Source: Acidobacteriaceae bacterium
GTDB taxonomy: Bacteria; Acidobacteriota; Terriglobia; Terriglobales; Acidobacteriaceae
DNA: 12,948 nt
Direction of reading: 5' to 3'
Assembly (NCBI GenBank): GCA_003133425.1
Contig: PKXI01000330.1
Span: forward strand, 1 to 12,948
The position numbers and the translations under genes are program-made. Shown one piece after another: positions 6,643-12,948 of this stretch (within the stretch, counting starts at the first letter, position 1; every line of letters starts with the position of its first letter). The notes beneath the pieces were generated by a model. The model had not been told where the DNA came from and did not search any database. It saw only the letters and a program-made list of their open reading frames with translations.

Positions 6643-7253
6643 TGAGAGACGCGAACGCAATTTCGATCGATGGGCCAATTGACCCGGCCGAGACGCCCTG
6701 GAGGCTGCCCTATCGCGGCACGGTGGGCATGGCCTGCCTGATTGTGGCCGAGTCGGCGATCTTCATCATCTTTGTCGTCGCCTACATCTTTTACATCGGC
6801 AAGAGTCTCAGCGGCCCCACGCCGGCGCAGGTGCTTGAGTTGCCCATCTTCGGCACCGTCTGCCTGTTGTCCAGCAGCATTACCGTACACTTTGCGGTCG
6901 CCGCGCTGCGCAAGGGCAAACTGAGCGCCTGCACGGCCTGGCTGGCGGGCACGGTCCTGCTGGGATCAATCTTCCTCGCCTCGACAGCCCACGAGTGGTA
7001 TCACCTCATCCACGATGAGGGCCTGACCATACAAACCAATCTCTTCGGAACCACCTACTACTCGCTCGTTGGTCTGCATGCCACGCACGTCGTGGTGGGT
7101 TTGATCATGCTCTCGCTTGTTCTCGTGTTCTCCTTCTTTGGTCTGGTAAAAGAAGAGCACTCTGAAAAACTCGAAGTACTGTCGCTTTACTGGCACTTCG
7201 TCGATGGGGTGTGGGTCGTCGTGTTTACGGTGGTCTATGTTCTGGGCAGATAG
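6639..7253 (+). CDS. coxC: Cytochrome c oxidase subunit III
   Basis: Structural subunit that stabilises subunit I and its proton uptake; inner membrane. The 204-residue length and five predicted helices match the short bacterial form. Family signatures are the AESAIFIIFVVAYIF helix, then TTYYSLVGLHATHVVVGL (positions ~144-161) and the C-terminal YWHFVDGVWVVVF. The start ATG 6639 overlaps the coxA stop; a second ATG follows immediately at 6642, so the true start could be one codon later. The next gene begins 15 bp after the stop, with AAAGGGA in the gap. Confidence 0.95.
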   Translation: MMRDANAISIDGPIDPAETPWRLPYRGTVGMACLIVAESAIFIIFVVAYIFYIGKSLSGPTPAQVLELPIFGTVCLLSSSITVHFAVAALRKGKLSACTAWLAGTVLLGSIFLASTAHEWYHLIHDEGLTIQTNLFGTTYYSLVGLHATHVVVGLIMLSLVLVFSFFGLVKEEHSEKLEVLSLYWHFVDGVWVVVFTVVYVLGR

Positions 7254-7268
7254 AAAGGGACAAGCAGG

Positions 7269-8183
7269 ATGCAGCACGACGAATCGATGAACCCTGCAAG
7301 GCTCGGTACAGCGCGCGCGCTTCACGACCACGGTGTGGACGGCGTGGTGCTCCCGGTGCCGACCCCGTGGCCCATGATCCTGGCGCTCGGCGTCACGCTC
7401 GTGATCGCCGGGATGGTCACCCACTGGGTCATCAGCCTGCTCGGCCTGGTGCTCCTGTTGCGGTCCATGGTGGGATGGTTCTTTGAGGTGCTGCCGCACG
7501 AACATCACTTCTCGGTTCCGGTTCAAGCCGGAGAGATCGCGATCTCGAGCCCGCGCACAACCAGCATCAAGCTGACGGCCGACCCAAATCATCGCAAGTT
7601 TGTGCCGGTTGAAACCTTCAGCATAACCGCCGGCATCAAGGGCGGCATCGCCGGCGGCATTGCAATGGTTGTTCCTGCCACGGTCTACGGCCTGCTTCGC
7701 TTCCACAGCGTCTGGTACGCCGTGAACCTGCTCGCAGCCGGCGGCTTTGTCGGCTGGGCAGGCGAAAGCAACGCCTTTCTGGCGCAGTTTCATCTTCTGG
7801 GCCTGCTTGCGGCGTTTGGCATTCACGCTGTCACCTCGGTGCTGGTCGGGCTGCTCTACGGCGCCATGCTGCCCATGTTTCCCCGCAAGCCCATTCTCAC
7901 CGCCGGCTTCATCGCCCCGTTCCTCTGGACCGGAATTATTTACTCAGCGCTGGGCGTCATCAGTCCTATCCTGAACGCGCGCATCGACTGGCTGTGGTTT
8001 GTTCTGTCCCAAATCGCCTTCGGCCTGGTCTGCGGCTTCGTCGTCAACCTGCAGGTCAAGGTGCGGACTCCGCAATTTCGAGCCTTGCCGTTTGCCGTTC
8101 GCGCCGGCATCCACAGCGATCAGCCCCATGGCGATCCACCCACGCTGAAAGACCCATCCACGCTGGAAGAGAAAGACAAATGA
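7269..8183 (+). CDS. Polytopic membrane protein of the oxidase operon, possible subunit-IV-like N-terminus
   Basis: I do not recognise the whole protein (304 aa). Residues 29-80 (PVPTPWPMILALGVTL, a second helix ending RSMVGWFFEVLPHEHH) have the form of small oxidase subunits: a Pro-Trp-Pro lead, two close helices and a Gly-Trp end. A soluble linker (about 80-117) follows, then a second membrane module with about five helices (123-142, 148-165, 174-198, 210-232, 240-260) rich in Gly/Ala and containing FLAQFHLLGLLAAFGIHA. The C-terminal 40 residues are polar. The gene lies between subunit III and the diheme cytochrome, with a 15-bp gap upstream and a 4-base overlap downstream, so its product is expected to act with the oxidase or complex III. 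M7 (7287) is an alternative start. Function beyond that is unknown. Confidence 0.8.
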   Translation: MQHDESMNPARLGTARALHDHGVDGVVLPVPTPWPMILALGVTLVIAGMVTHWVISLLGLVLLLRSMVGWFFEVLPHEHHFSVPVQAGEIAISSPRTTSIKLTADPNHRKFVPVETFSITAGIKGGIAGGIAMVVPATVYGLLRFHSVWYAVNLLAAGGFVGWAGESNAFLAQFHLLGLLAAFGIHAVTSVLVGLLYGAMLPMFPRKPILTAGFIAPFLWTGIIYSALGVISPILNARIDWLWFVLSQIAFGLVCGFVVNLQVKVRTPQFRALPFAVRAGIHSDQPHGDPPTLKDPSTLEEKDK

Positions 8184-8968
8184 TTCGCACCTTTCCAAGA
8201 CGGACGACATTGTGTGCGCTCATGCTGGCTGCGGTCTGCATGGCCGTCGCTGGCTGCGCCCGCATTCCCGGCCGGCCAGGGCCGGGCCCTGAGGTCGTCC
8301 GTCCTGAACAGGTACTCGACTTCCCTGCTCTCTACAAGCAGAACTGCGCCGCGTGCCACGGAGAGAACGGCAGAGATGGCGCGGCTATCTCACTTGCCAA
8401 TCCGGTCTACATTGCAGTGGCCGGAGAAAACCAGCTCAGCGATGTGATTGCGAACGGCGTTCCCGGCAAGCTGATGCCTGCTTTCGCCAAGAGCGCCGGC
8501 GGCATGTTGACCGATGGCCAGGTCTCCGCGCTGGCGCAGGGCATCGTCAAGCAATGGGGGAACCCGAGCCTCCTCGCAGGCCCGAATCCTCCGCCCTATC
8601 GGTCCGCCTTGCTCGGCAATGCCGAGAATGGACTTCAGGCCTATCAGGTTTTTTGCGCTCGATGCCACGGTGCAAATGGCGAAGGCGGCCCCGCCGATGG
8701 AATTGCTAACTCCAGCAAGGGCAAGCTCGGCTCCATCGTCGATCCGTCGTATCTTGCCCTCATCAGCGACCAGAACCTGCGCAGCATCACCATCGCAGGC
8801 CGCCCCGACGAAGAAATGCCCGACTGGCGCAACGACGCCGCGCAACCGATGCCCGCGAAACCTATGCCCATGAACCCTATGACAGATCGGCAAATCACCG
8901 ACATCCTCGCCTGGTTGGCCTCCAAACGCGTCGCCAATCCGGGCCAACCGTATCCCACCCATCCTTAG
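8180..8968 (+). CDS. Diheme cytochrome c lipoprotein
   Basis: A periplasmic electron carrier anchored by lipid, 262 aa. The N-terminus has a lipoprotein signal (ALMLAAVCMAVAGC, lipobox V23-A-G-C26), so the mature protein starts at C26. Two class I cytochrome c domains follow: C56-A-A-C59-H60 with a distal Met probably in LMPAF, and C159-A-R-C162-H163 with a distal Met probably in EMPDW. A Pro/Met-rich segment (AQPMPAKPMPMNPM) lies before the last helix. The start ATG 8180 overlaps the previous stop by 4 bases; the same frame is open further upstream, but that part has no signal peptide and overlaps the membrane gene. By position it probably bridges the cytochrome b complex and the heme c of subunit II. 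Confidence 0.92.
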   Translation: MIRTFPRRTTLCALMLAAVCMAVAGCARIPGRPGPGPEVVRPEQVLDFPALYKQNCAACHGENGRDGAAISLANPVYIAVAGENQLSDVIANGVPGKLMPAFAKSAGGMLTDGQVSALAQGIVKQWGNPSLLAGPNPPPYRSALLGNAENGLQAYQVFCARCHGANGEGGPADGIANSSKGKLGSIVDPSYLALISDQNLRSITIAGRPDEEMPDWRNDAAQPMPAKPMPMNPMTDRQITDILAWLASKRVANPGQPYPTHP

Positions 8969-9041
8969 AGTCAGAGCGACGGGATGCAGAGTGAATCAAT
9001 GTTGTCTGAAGCGAAGAAGACAACGCATGGAGCAGGACGAA

Positions 9042-9725
9042 ATGAACCCGAGTGAGCCTCTTTCACCAGGCGATCGAGATGCCGCGACAGAGCCCGCGGC
9101 AAATCCCAAGAGTGCCAGACACTCGCGCCGCGTCTTTCTCTTCAAGTTGTCTCTGCTTCTGAATGGAGCGGTCGGCGCCATTCTGGCTGTGCCGATTGTC
9201 GGTTATCTCCTCGGCCCCGCCCTGAAGAAGAGCTCCAGCGACAATTCCTGGATCGACCTTGGCCCGTTCAGCGCTTTTCCTGAGGGCGAAACGCGCCTAG
9301 TGAACTTCCGCAATCCGGTCACCACCCCCTGGGACGGCCAGACCGGCGACATTCCCTGCTGGGTCCGGCGCATCTCCGGAGAGAGTTTCCAGGTCTTTGC
9401 CATCAACTGCGCTCATCTTGGATGCCCGGTCCGCTGGTTTGCGCAATCCAAGCTGTTCCTGTGTCCATGCCACGGCGGCGCCTACTACGAAGATGGATCC
9501 CGCGCCTCCGGTCCACCCGAGCGCGGCCTCTTCGAGTACCCCAACAAGATCGTTGCAGGCAACCTGATGATCAGCGCCGGCAAGATGCCCACGTTGGCAG
9601 CCGGCAATTGCGCCAAGCCTCCGCTCACGCAGATTCAAGGCAGCTCCGCCCCAGCGTTCGCAGACGCCGAAGAATTGAAGCCTGCCGATACCTCGAAGCC
9701 GGGAGCCAACTCATGGCCAGCCTGA
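9042..9725 (+). CDS. qcrA: Rieske [2Fe-2S] protein of a cytochrome bc/b6f-type complex
   Basis: Accepts the first electron from quinol at the Qo site of cytochrome b. The cluster ligands are clear: box 1 NCAHLGCPVRW (C-x-H plus the disulfide Cys) and box 2 CPCHGGAYY (C-x-x-H plus the partner Cys). The N-terminus carries a twin-arginine-like signal anchor (SRRVFLFKLSLLLNG, then a hydrophobic helix to YLLGP), as expected for a folded protein exported by Tat and left anchored. The start is uncertain: ATG 9042 is chosen for its GGAG and AGGA upstream, while ATG 9027 and GTG 8991 are in frame. The gene overlaps the cytochrome b start by 13 bases, which argues for coupled synthesis of the two partners. 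Confidence 0.93.
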   Translation: MNPSEPLSPGDRDAATEPAANPKSARHSRRVFLFKLSLLLNGAVGAILAVPIVGYLLGPALKKSSSDNSWIDLGPFSAFPEGETRLVNFRNPVTTPWDGQTGDIPCWVRRISGESFQVFAINCAHLGCPVRWFAQSKLFLCPCHGGAYYEDGSRASGPPERGLFEYPNKIVAGNLMISAGKMPTLAAGNCAKPPLTQIQGSSAPAFADAEELKPADTSKPGANSWPA

Positions 9726-11227
9726 AGCAGCGCGCCATCGATGTCTACAGTTGGTTCGAGCAGAGGCTCGGGCTGGGCACGCCCGCAATCGAAGCGGCAA
9801 CGCACGAGGTTCCGTCCAGCACCTCAAGCTGGTGGTACGTGTTTGGCAGTGCAGCCACGGTGATTCTGGTTCTTCAGGTGGTTACCGGCATTCTGCTCGC
9901 GCTGGTCTATGCTCCCACCGCCGGCCACGCGTGGGCCAGCCTCGAATTCCTCGACCACAACGTCCGGCTCGGCTGGTATCTGCGCGCCATGCACGGCTGG
10001 GGCTCCGATTTCATGGTCGCCATCGTGCTCATTCACCTGGTGCAGGTCTTTCTCTTCGGCGCATACAAATTTCCCCGCGAGCTCACCTGGATCATCGGCG
10101 TCTTCCTGCTGCTGCTCACCCTCGGCATGGCCTTTACCGGCCAGGTTCTGCGCTTCGATCAGGACGCCTATTGGGGCCTCGGCATCGGCGCGTCCATCCT
10201 CAGCCGCGTTCCCTTGGTCGGCGGTGCGCTGGTAGATCTCATGCTGGGCGGCCCCATCATCGCGGGACCGACGCTCTCCCGCTTCTTTACCCTGCACGTC
10301 TTCGTCATTCCCGGCATCCTGCTTGCGCTGGTCGGCCTGCACGTTTGGATGGTGGTGCGGCTCGGCATCAACGAGTGGCCGATGCCCGGCCGCCTGGTCA
10401 GCAAGAAGACCTACATGCAGCAGTACCAGAAGCTCACCGAGACGACCGGCATTCCTTTTGTCCCCGACGCCGCATGGAAAGACGCTGTCTTCGCCGCGGC
10501 CATCCTGCTCGCCATCATGGCGTGCGCGTTCTGGTTTGGGCCTTTCGGCCCTACCGGTCAGCCCGATCCCACCATCATCCAGACCGCGCCCAAGCCCGAC
10601 TTCGCCTTCCTCTGGATCTACGCAGTCCTGGCCTATCTGCCGCCCAGCCTCGAAACTCCTGTGCTTTTCATCGCGCCGATTCTCGTCATCGGCGTTATGC
10701 TGCTGCTTCCGTTGGTCTCGGGTGAGGGAGAAAAGCATTGGTCGCGCCGTCCCGTGGCCGTATTGATGGTCGCGGTCATCGCTGTCACCCTTGGCGCCTT
10801 CACCCGCCTGGCGATGTATACGCCGTGGAGCCCTGTGATGAACGCCTGGACTAGCGATCCAATTCCCGCGACCGACCTCAAAGATCGCACCCCGCTTGAA
10901 CGGGAGGGTGCGCTCGTCCTGCAAAACAAGCAGTGCCGCAATTGCCACTCCATCGGCGGTGCCGGAGGCATGCGCGGCCCGGCCCTCGACTCCGTCGCGT
11001 CGCGCTTGACCGAAGACCAGATCATCCGCCAGGTCCTGCAGGGAGGAGGAAACATGCCGGCATACGGCAACGCGCTCAACCCTGCGGAGACCACCGCCCT
11101 GGTGCATTTTCTGCTCACACTGCGCGGCGGCAATCTAACTCCTGCCATCGATGCCTCGCGGCAAATGGTGCAGTCCAGTGAGCAGCAGCCACCACCCTCC
11201 AGGCCAACAACACCTGGCGAACGTTAA
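9713..11227 (+). CDS. qcrB: Cytochrome b with fused C-terminal cytochrome c domain
   Basis: Quinol-oxidising membrane subunit that binds two b hemes and carries its own c heme, 504 aa. Heme b ligands are H94/H108 (14 apart) and H195/H210 (15 apart); the 15-residue second spacing is that of b6-type rather than mitochondrial-type proteins. The subunit-IV-like half is fused in the same chain. At the Qo-site position of PEWY the sequence reads P295-D-F-A298 (KPDFAFLWIYAVL), an unusual variant. After the last helix (about 345-365) a cytochrome c domain has C408-R-N-C411-H412 and a distal Met in NMPAYG, so a separate cytochrome c1 or f is not needed. GGGAG precedes ATG 9713. CtaG starts 20 bp downstream. 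Confidence 0.93.
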   Translation: MASLKQRAIDVYSWFEQRLGLGTPAIEAATHEVPSSTSSWWYVFGSAATVILVLQVVTGILLALVYAPTAGHAWASLEFLDHNVRLGWYLRAMHGWGSDFMVAIVLIHLVQVFLFGAYKFPRELTWIIGVFLLLLTLGMAFTGQVLRFDQDAYWGLGIGASILSRVPLVGGALVDLMLGGPIIAGPTLSRFFTLHVFVIPGILLALVGLHVWMVVRLGINEWPMPGRLVSKKTYMQQYQKLTETTGIPFVPDAAWKDAVFAAAILLAIMACAFWFGPFGPTGQPDPTIIQTAPKPDFAFLWIYAVLAYLPPSLETPVLFIAPILVIGVMLLLPLVSGEGEKHWSRRPVAVLMVAVIAVTLGAFTRLAMYTPWSPVMNAWTSDPIPATDLKDRTPLEREGALVLQNKQCRNCHSIGGAGGMRGPALDSVASRLTEDQIIRQVLQGGGNMPAYGNALNPAETTALVHFLLTLRGGNLTPAIDASRQMVQSSEQQPPPSRPTTPGER

Positions 11228-11247
11228 CTCTCGGTCTTGATCATCTG

Positions 11248-12078
11248 ATGTCTCCAGCATGCCAGGCCATCTTCGACGATTGGTCGCCGCCGGTCTTCCT
11301 CACCACGATGGTGCTGCTTTCCGCCATCGTCTACACCCGCGGGTGGTTCGCCATCCGCAACACAAGGCCTGCCCAGTTTCCCGCATCGCGGTTGGCGGCA
11401 TTCCTGCTCGGCCTCGCCACTCTCTGGCTTGCCATCGGCTCGCCGATGGACGGCTTTGCCGACGCCCTTCTCAGCGCCCATATGGTGGAGCATCTGCTCC
11501 TCATGTCCTTCGTTCCCCCACTCCTGCTTCTCGGTGATCCGCAGGTCCCGCTGCTGCGCGGCCTTCCCCGCATACTCACCGTCCGCCTGCTGGGCTTCCT
11601 GCTTCGACTGAAGGCGCTACGCACATTGGGCCGCTTCCTCACCAGACCCCTGGTCGCGTGGCTCGCCATGAATCTGATCTTCGTGGGCTGGCACATACCC
11701 TCCGCCTACGACTTCGCATTGGAGCACGAACGCTGGCACGATTTCGAGCACATCTGTTTCCTTGGCTCGTCGATTCTCTTCTGGTGGCCGCTCATCCGCC
11801 CGTGGCCGACGAGCGGCCGCTACCCGGGCTGGATCATGATCCCGTACCTGGTTGGCGCTGATATCGTCAACACTGCGCTCTCCGCATTTCTCGCCTTCTG
11901 CGACCGCCCAGTCTACAGCTACTACCTCAGACAACCAAACCCATTCCACATATCGCCCATGTCGGATCAGATCGTCGGCGCCGTCATAATGTGGGTCATC
12001 GGCTCGCTAGTGTTCCTGGTGCCCGTTATCTTGATCGCGGTCAATCTTCTCCAACCCCAAAAGCTTTCCCGAACCTAG
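11248..12078 (+). CDS. ctaG: Cytochrome c oxidase assembly factor CtaG (caa3 type)
   Basis: Inner-membrane protein needed to mature the CuB centre of caa3-type oxidases. Its 276 residues and about seven helices fit the caa3_CtaG family, which is unrelated to the Cox11-type CtaG. Conserved features are SPMDGFADALLSAHMVEHLLLM with paired His, the WHIPSAYDFAL segment, and a cluster WHDFEHICFLG followed by FWWPLIRPWP. These His residues are the likely copper ligands. ATG 11248 is the only reasonable start (no other start codon lies between it and the cytochrome b gene in this frame), but it has only a weak ribosome binding site. It is the last gene of the operon; its presence supports assembly of the upstream oxidase. 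Heme A synthesis genes are not in the window. Confidence 0.93.
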   Translation: MSPACQAIFDDWSPPVFLTTMVLLSAIVYTRGWFAIRNTRPAQFPASRLAAFLLGLATLWLAIGSPMDGFADALLSAHMVEHLLLMSFVPPLLLLGDPQVPLLRGLPRILTVRLLGFLLRLKALRTLGRFLTRPLVAWLAMNLIFVGWHIPSAYDFALEHERWHDFEHICFLGSSILFWWPLIRPWPTSGRYPGWIMIPYLVGADIVNTALSAFLAFCDRPVYSYYLRQPNPFHISPMSDQIVGAVIMWVIGSLVFLVPVILIAVNLLQPQKLSRT

Positions 12079-12571
12079 TCTCCCGCCCACCGATGTCACG
12101 CACTGGTCCACATTTTCGTTTGCCAGGTAGTTCGGACTCAGCCGTGCCAGCATTCACCGCATCTGACAGGCCTATGGCCACCTCAACTTGAGGGTTCACC
12201 CAAAGGGATTCCTTGTATGACCGGTGATAATTACGTTCGCGATGAACTTCAAGTTGTATTGAGCCTTTGGGCCGGGAAGAACCGCTCGTTTTGCTAATCA
12301 GGCGGGCCACGGGCAGCGCTGAAGCCAACATGGAGCGCCTATCGTTCTTGTGCAACTCAAGATGCGTGGTTGGCTGCCCCTCGCGCGCGTCCTCATTTGT
12401 AAGCGAAGCCTCCTGGCAACGATGGCGACGACGCTGGTGGTGGGCGTCGCGTCAGGGGCGGTGGTTGGCTGAATAATGAAGCGAAGGTACATTGAAGCAG
12501 CGCCAAGAACGGCGCCGGCGGCCATGTGAAACCCGCCGGCGCAGTCGCCTACTACCTTCCGTGATCCCCTG
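12079..12571. other. Intergenic stretch between ctaG and the DUF4142 gene
   Basis: About 490 bp without a convincing gene. A 36-codon plus-strand frame near 12365-12472 ends in a Gly/Ala/Val-rich run (MATTLVVGVASGAVVG), resembling the start of a small membrane or Gly-zipper protein, but stops immediately and has no clear ribosome binding site; it could be a remnant. No terminator with a T-run is seen after ctaG. A strong hairpin lies at 12512-12542. Confidence 0.5.
12512..12542 (-). terminator. Perfect 10-bp GC-rich hairpin downstream of the DUF4142 gene
   Basis: GCGCCGGCGG (12512-12521) and CCGCCGGCGC (12533-12542) form a perfect 10-bp stem with an 11-base loop. It lies 30 to 60 bases beyond the stop of the minus-strand DUF4142 gene, where a terminator is expected. 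No strong T-run follows on either strand, so if it ends transcription it may need Rho or act as an mRNA-stabilising 3' hairpin. Confidence 0.45.
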
Positions 12572-12948
12572 CTACTTTGCCGGCTTCTTGGAGAGAGCTT
12601 TCGCTCCGTCCAGGTGCTTCTGCAGCGTGGGCAGCGTTGCGGTTGCATAGGCCTTCACGTCTGCGCTTTGCGCATCGGAGGATTCCTTGGTGTAGACTCC
12701 GATCGCCTCAGTGTGTCCCGCAATCATCGTTTGAACGTAGCGGGAGTCGAAGGCCGCACCCTTCAGCTTTTCAAATGGCGCAATCATCTTGTTGTGGGCG
12801 GCATCGAGCCCCGTCGGGACCGTGAGACCAGCCTTCGCGGCCAGAGTGCCGAGCTGCTGATAATCGGCTGTGTGATCGGTAACCAGCATCTGGGCATAGG
12901 TCTTGACATCCTGGCTTGAGGCCTGGTCTGCAGCCATTTGTCCCAGGT
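12572..12948 (-). CDS. DUF4142 family protein, C-terminal part (5' end outside the window)
   Basis: Reads off the right edge: the frame is open before the internal Met at 12935-12937 (LGQMAADQASSQDVKTYAQM), and that Met lies inside the conserved helix, so it is not the start. The visible 124 residues are the all-helical DUF4142 domain, with ASSQDVKTYAQ, VTDHTADYQQL, a FEKLKG-like segment, FDSRYVQTMIAGHTEAI and LPTLQKHLDGAKAL in the usual order. The family is typically a secreted, ferritin-like four-helix bundle of about 170-200 residues with a signal peptide, so some 50-70 residues are missing. Its conserved His residues suggest metal binding, but its function is not known. It converges on the oxidase operon and is probably unrelated to it. 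Confidence 0.88.
   Translation of the reverse strand, partial: LGQMAADQASSQDVKTYAQMLVTDHTADYQQLGTLAAKAGLTVPTGLDAAHNKMIAPFEKLKGAAFDSRYVQTMIAGHTEAIGVYTKESSDAQSADVKAYATATLPTLQKHLDGAKALSKKPAK

Noticed and set aside
4015..6678. 887-codon open frame on the minus strand opposite coxB/coxA
   Set aside because: It is antisense to two certain genes, is dominated by His, Arg, Asp, Glu and Gln without domain pattern, and arises from the codon bias of the GC-rich sense genes.
9422..9712. Long in-frame 5' extension of the cytochrome b frame
   Set aside because: It overlaps the Rieske domain, contains no helix or signal, and a good ribosome binding site precedes ATG 9713.
9824..11107. 427-codon minus-strand frame opposite cytochrome b
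   Set aside because: Same type of antisense shadow; low complexity in charged residues and no family resemblance.
12298..12648. 116-codon minus-strand frame in the ctaG/DUF4142 gap
   Set aside because: Its first third is an out-of-frame reading of the DUF4142 gene and the rest has no recognisable domain.
1..12948. CRISPR array, IS element with inverted repeats, rRNA or riboswitch
   Set aside because: No spaced repeat series, transposase frame, rRNA-like segment or recognisable aptamer was seen on either strand.

Overview
The window looks like chromosomal DNA from a soil-type Gram-negative bacterium, most likely an acidobacterium (Acidobacteriaceae-like). This rests on one operon combining a Rieske/cytochrome b complex with a caa3-type oxidase, on the flanking DUF4142 gene, and on the difference between a GC-rich operon and a more AT-rich left part. 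The taxonomic call is an inference and was not tested by any search.

Left part (1 to about 3250): an accessory region that looks like debris of integrated elements. On the minus strand it holds an Mrr-type restriction endonuclease gene, cut by the window edge and interrupted by an in-frame amber codon at codon 31, where the family normally has Trp. An unrecognised 202-residue gene lies just upstream of it and probably in the same operon. A gene-poor stretch follows. Across 2.0 to 3.25 kb lie four tRNA fragments, all broken in or near the anticodon arm: a tRNA-Val(UAC) 3' half, a tRNA-Leu(CAA) 5' half, a tRNA-Asn(GUU) anticodon-to-T-loop piece and a decayed tRNA-Asp(GUC) 3' half. Short direct repeats lie between and beside them. 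They are best read as attachment-site scars of several tRNA-targeting integrative elements whose integrase genes are gone. A small phage-type HNH endonuclease gene sits among them. The last scar coincides with the point where an APC-family amino acid permease gene (minus strand, 3617 downward) loses its reading frame.

Middle and right (about 3800 to 12078): eight tightly packed plus-strand genes encode most of a terminal respiratory chain. In order they are cytochrome c oxidase subunit II fused to cytochrome c, subunit I (A1-type heme-copper core), subunit III, an unfamiliar polytopic membrane protein whose N-terminus resembles a small oxidase subunit, a diheme cytochrome c lipoprotein, a Rieske Fe-S protein, a cytochrome b with a C-terminal cytochrome c domain, and the CuB-assembly factor CtaG. 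Gaps are at most about 75 bp (24 bp or less at most junctions), and three junctions overlap, so they are probably co-transcribed. Quinol would be oxidised by the Rieske/cytochrome b module. Electrons would pass through the fused heme c, the diheme lipoprotein and the heme c of subunit II to CuA and then to the heme a3/CuB site. Because the electron carriers are tethered or fused, a complex III-IV supercomplex is likely.

Right edge (12079 to 12948): about 490 bp without a convincing gene, containing a perfect 10-bp GC-rich hairpin, then a minus-strand DUF4142 gene cut by the window edge.
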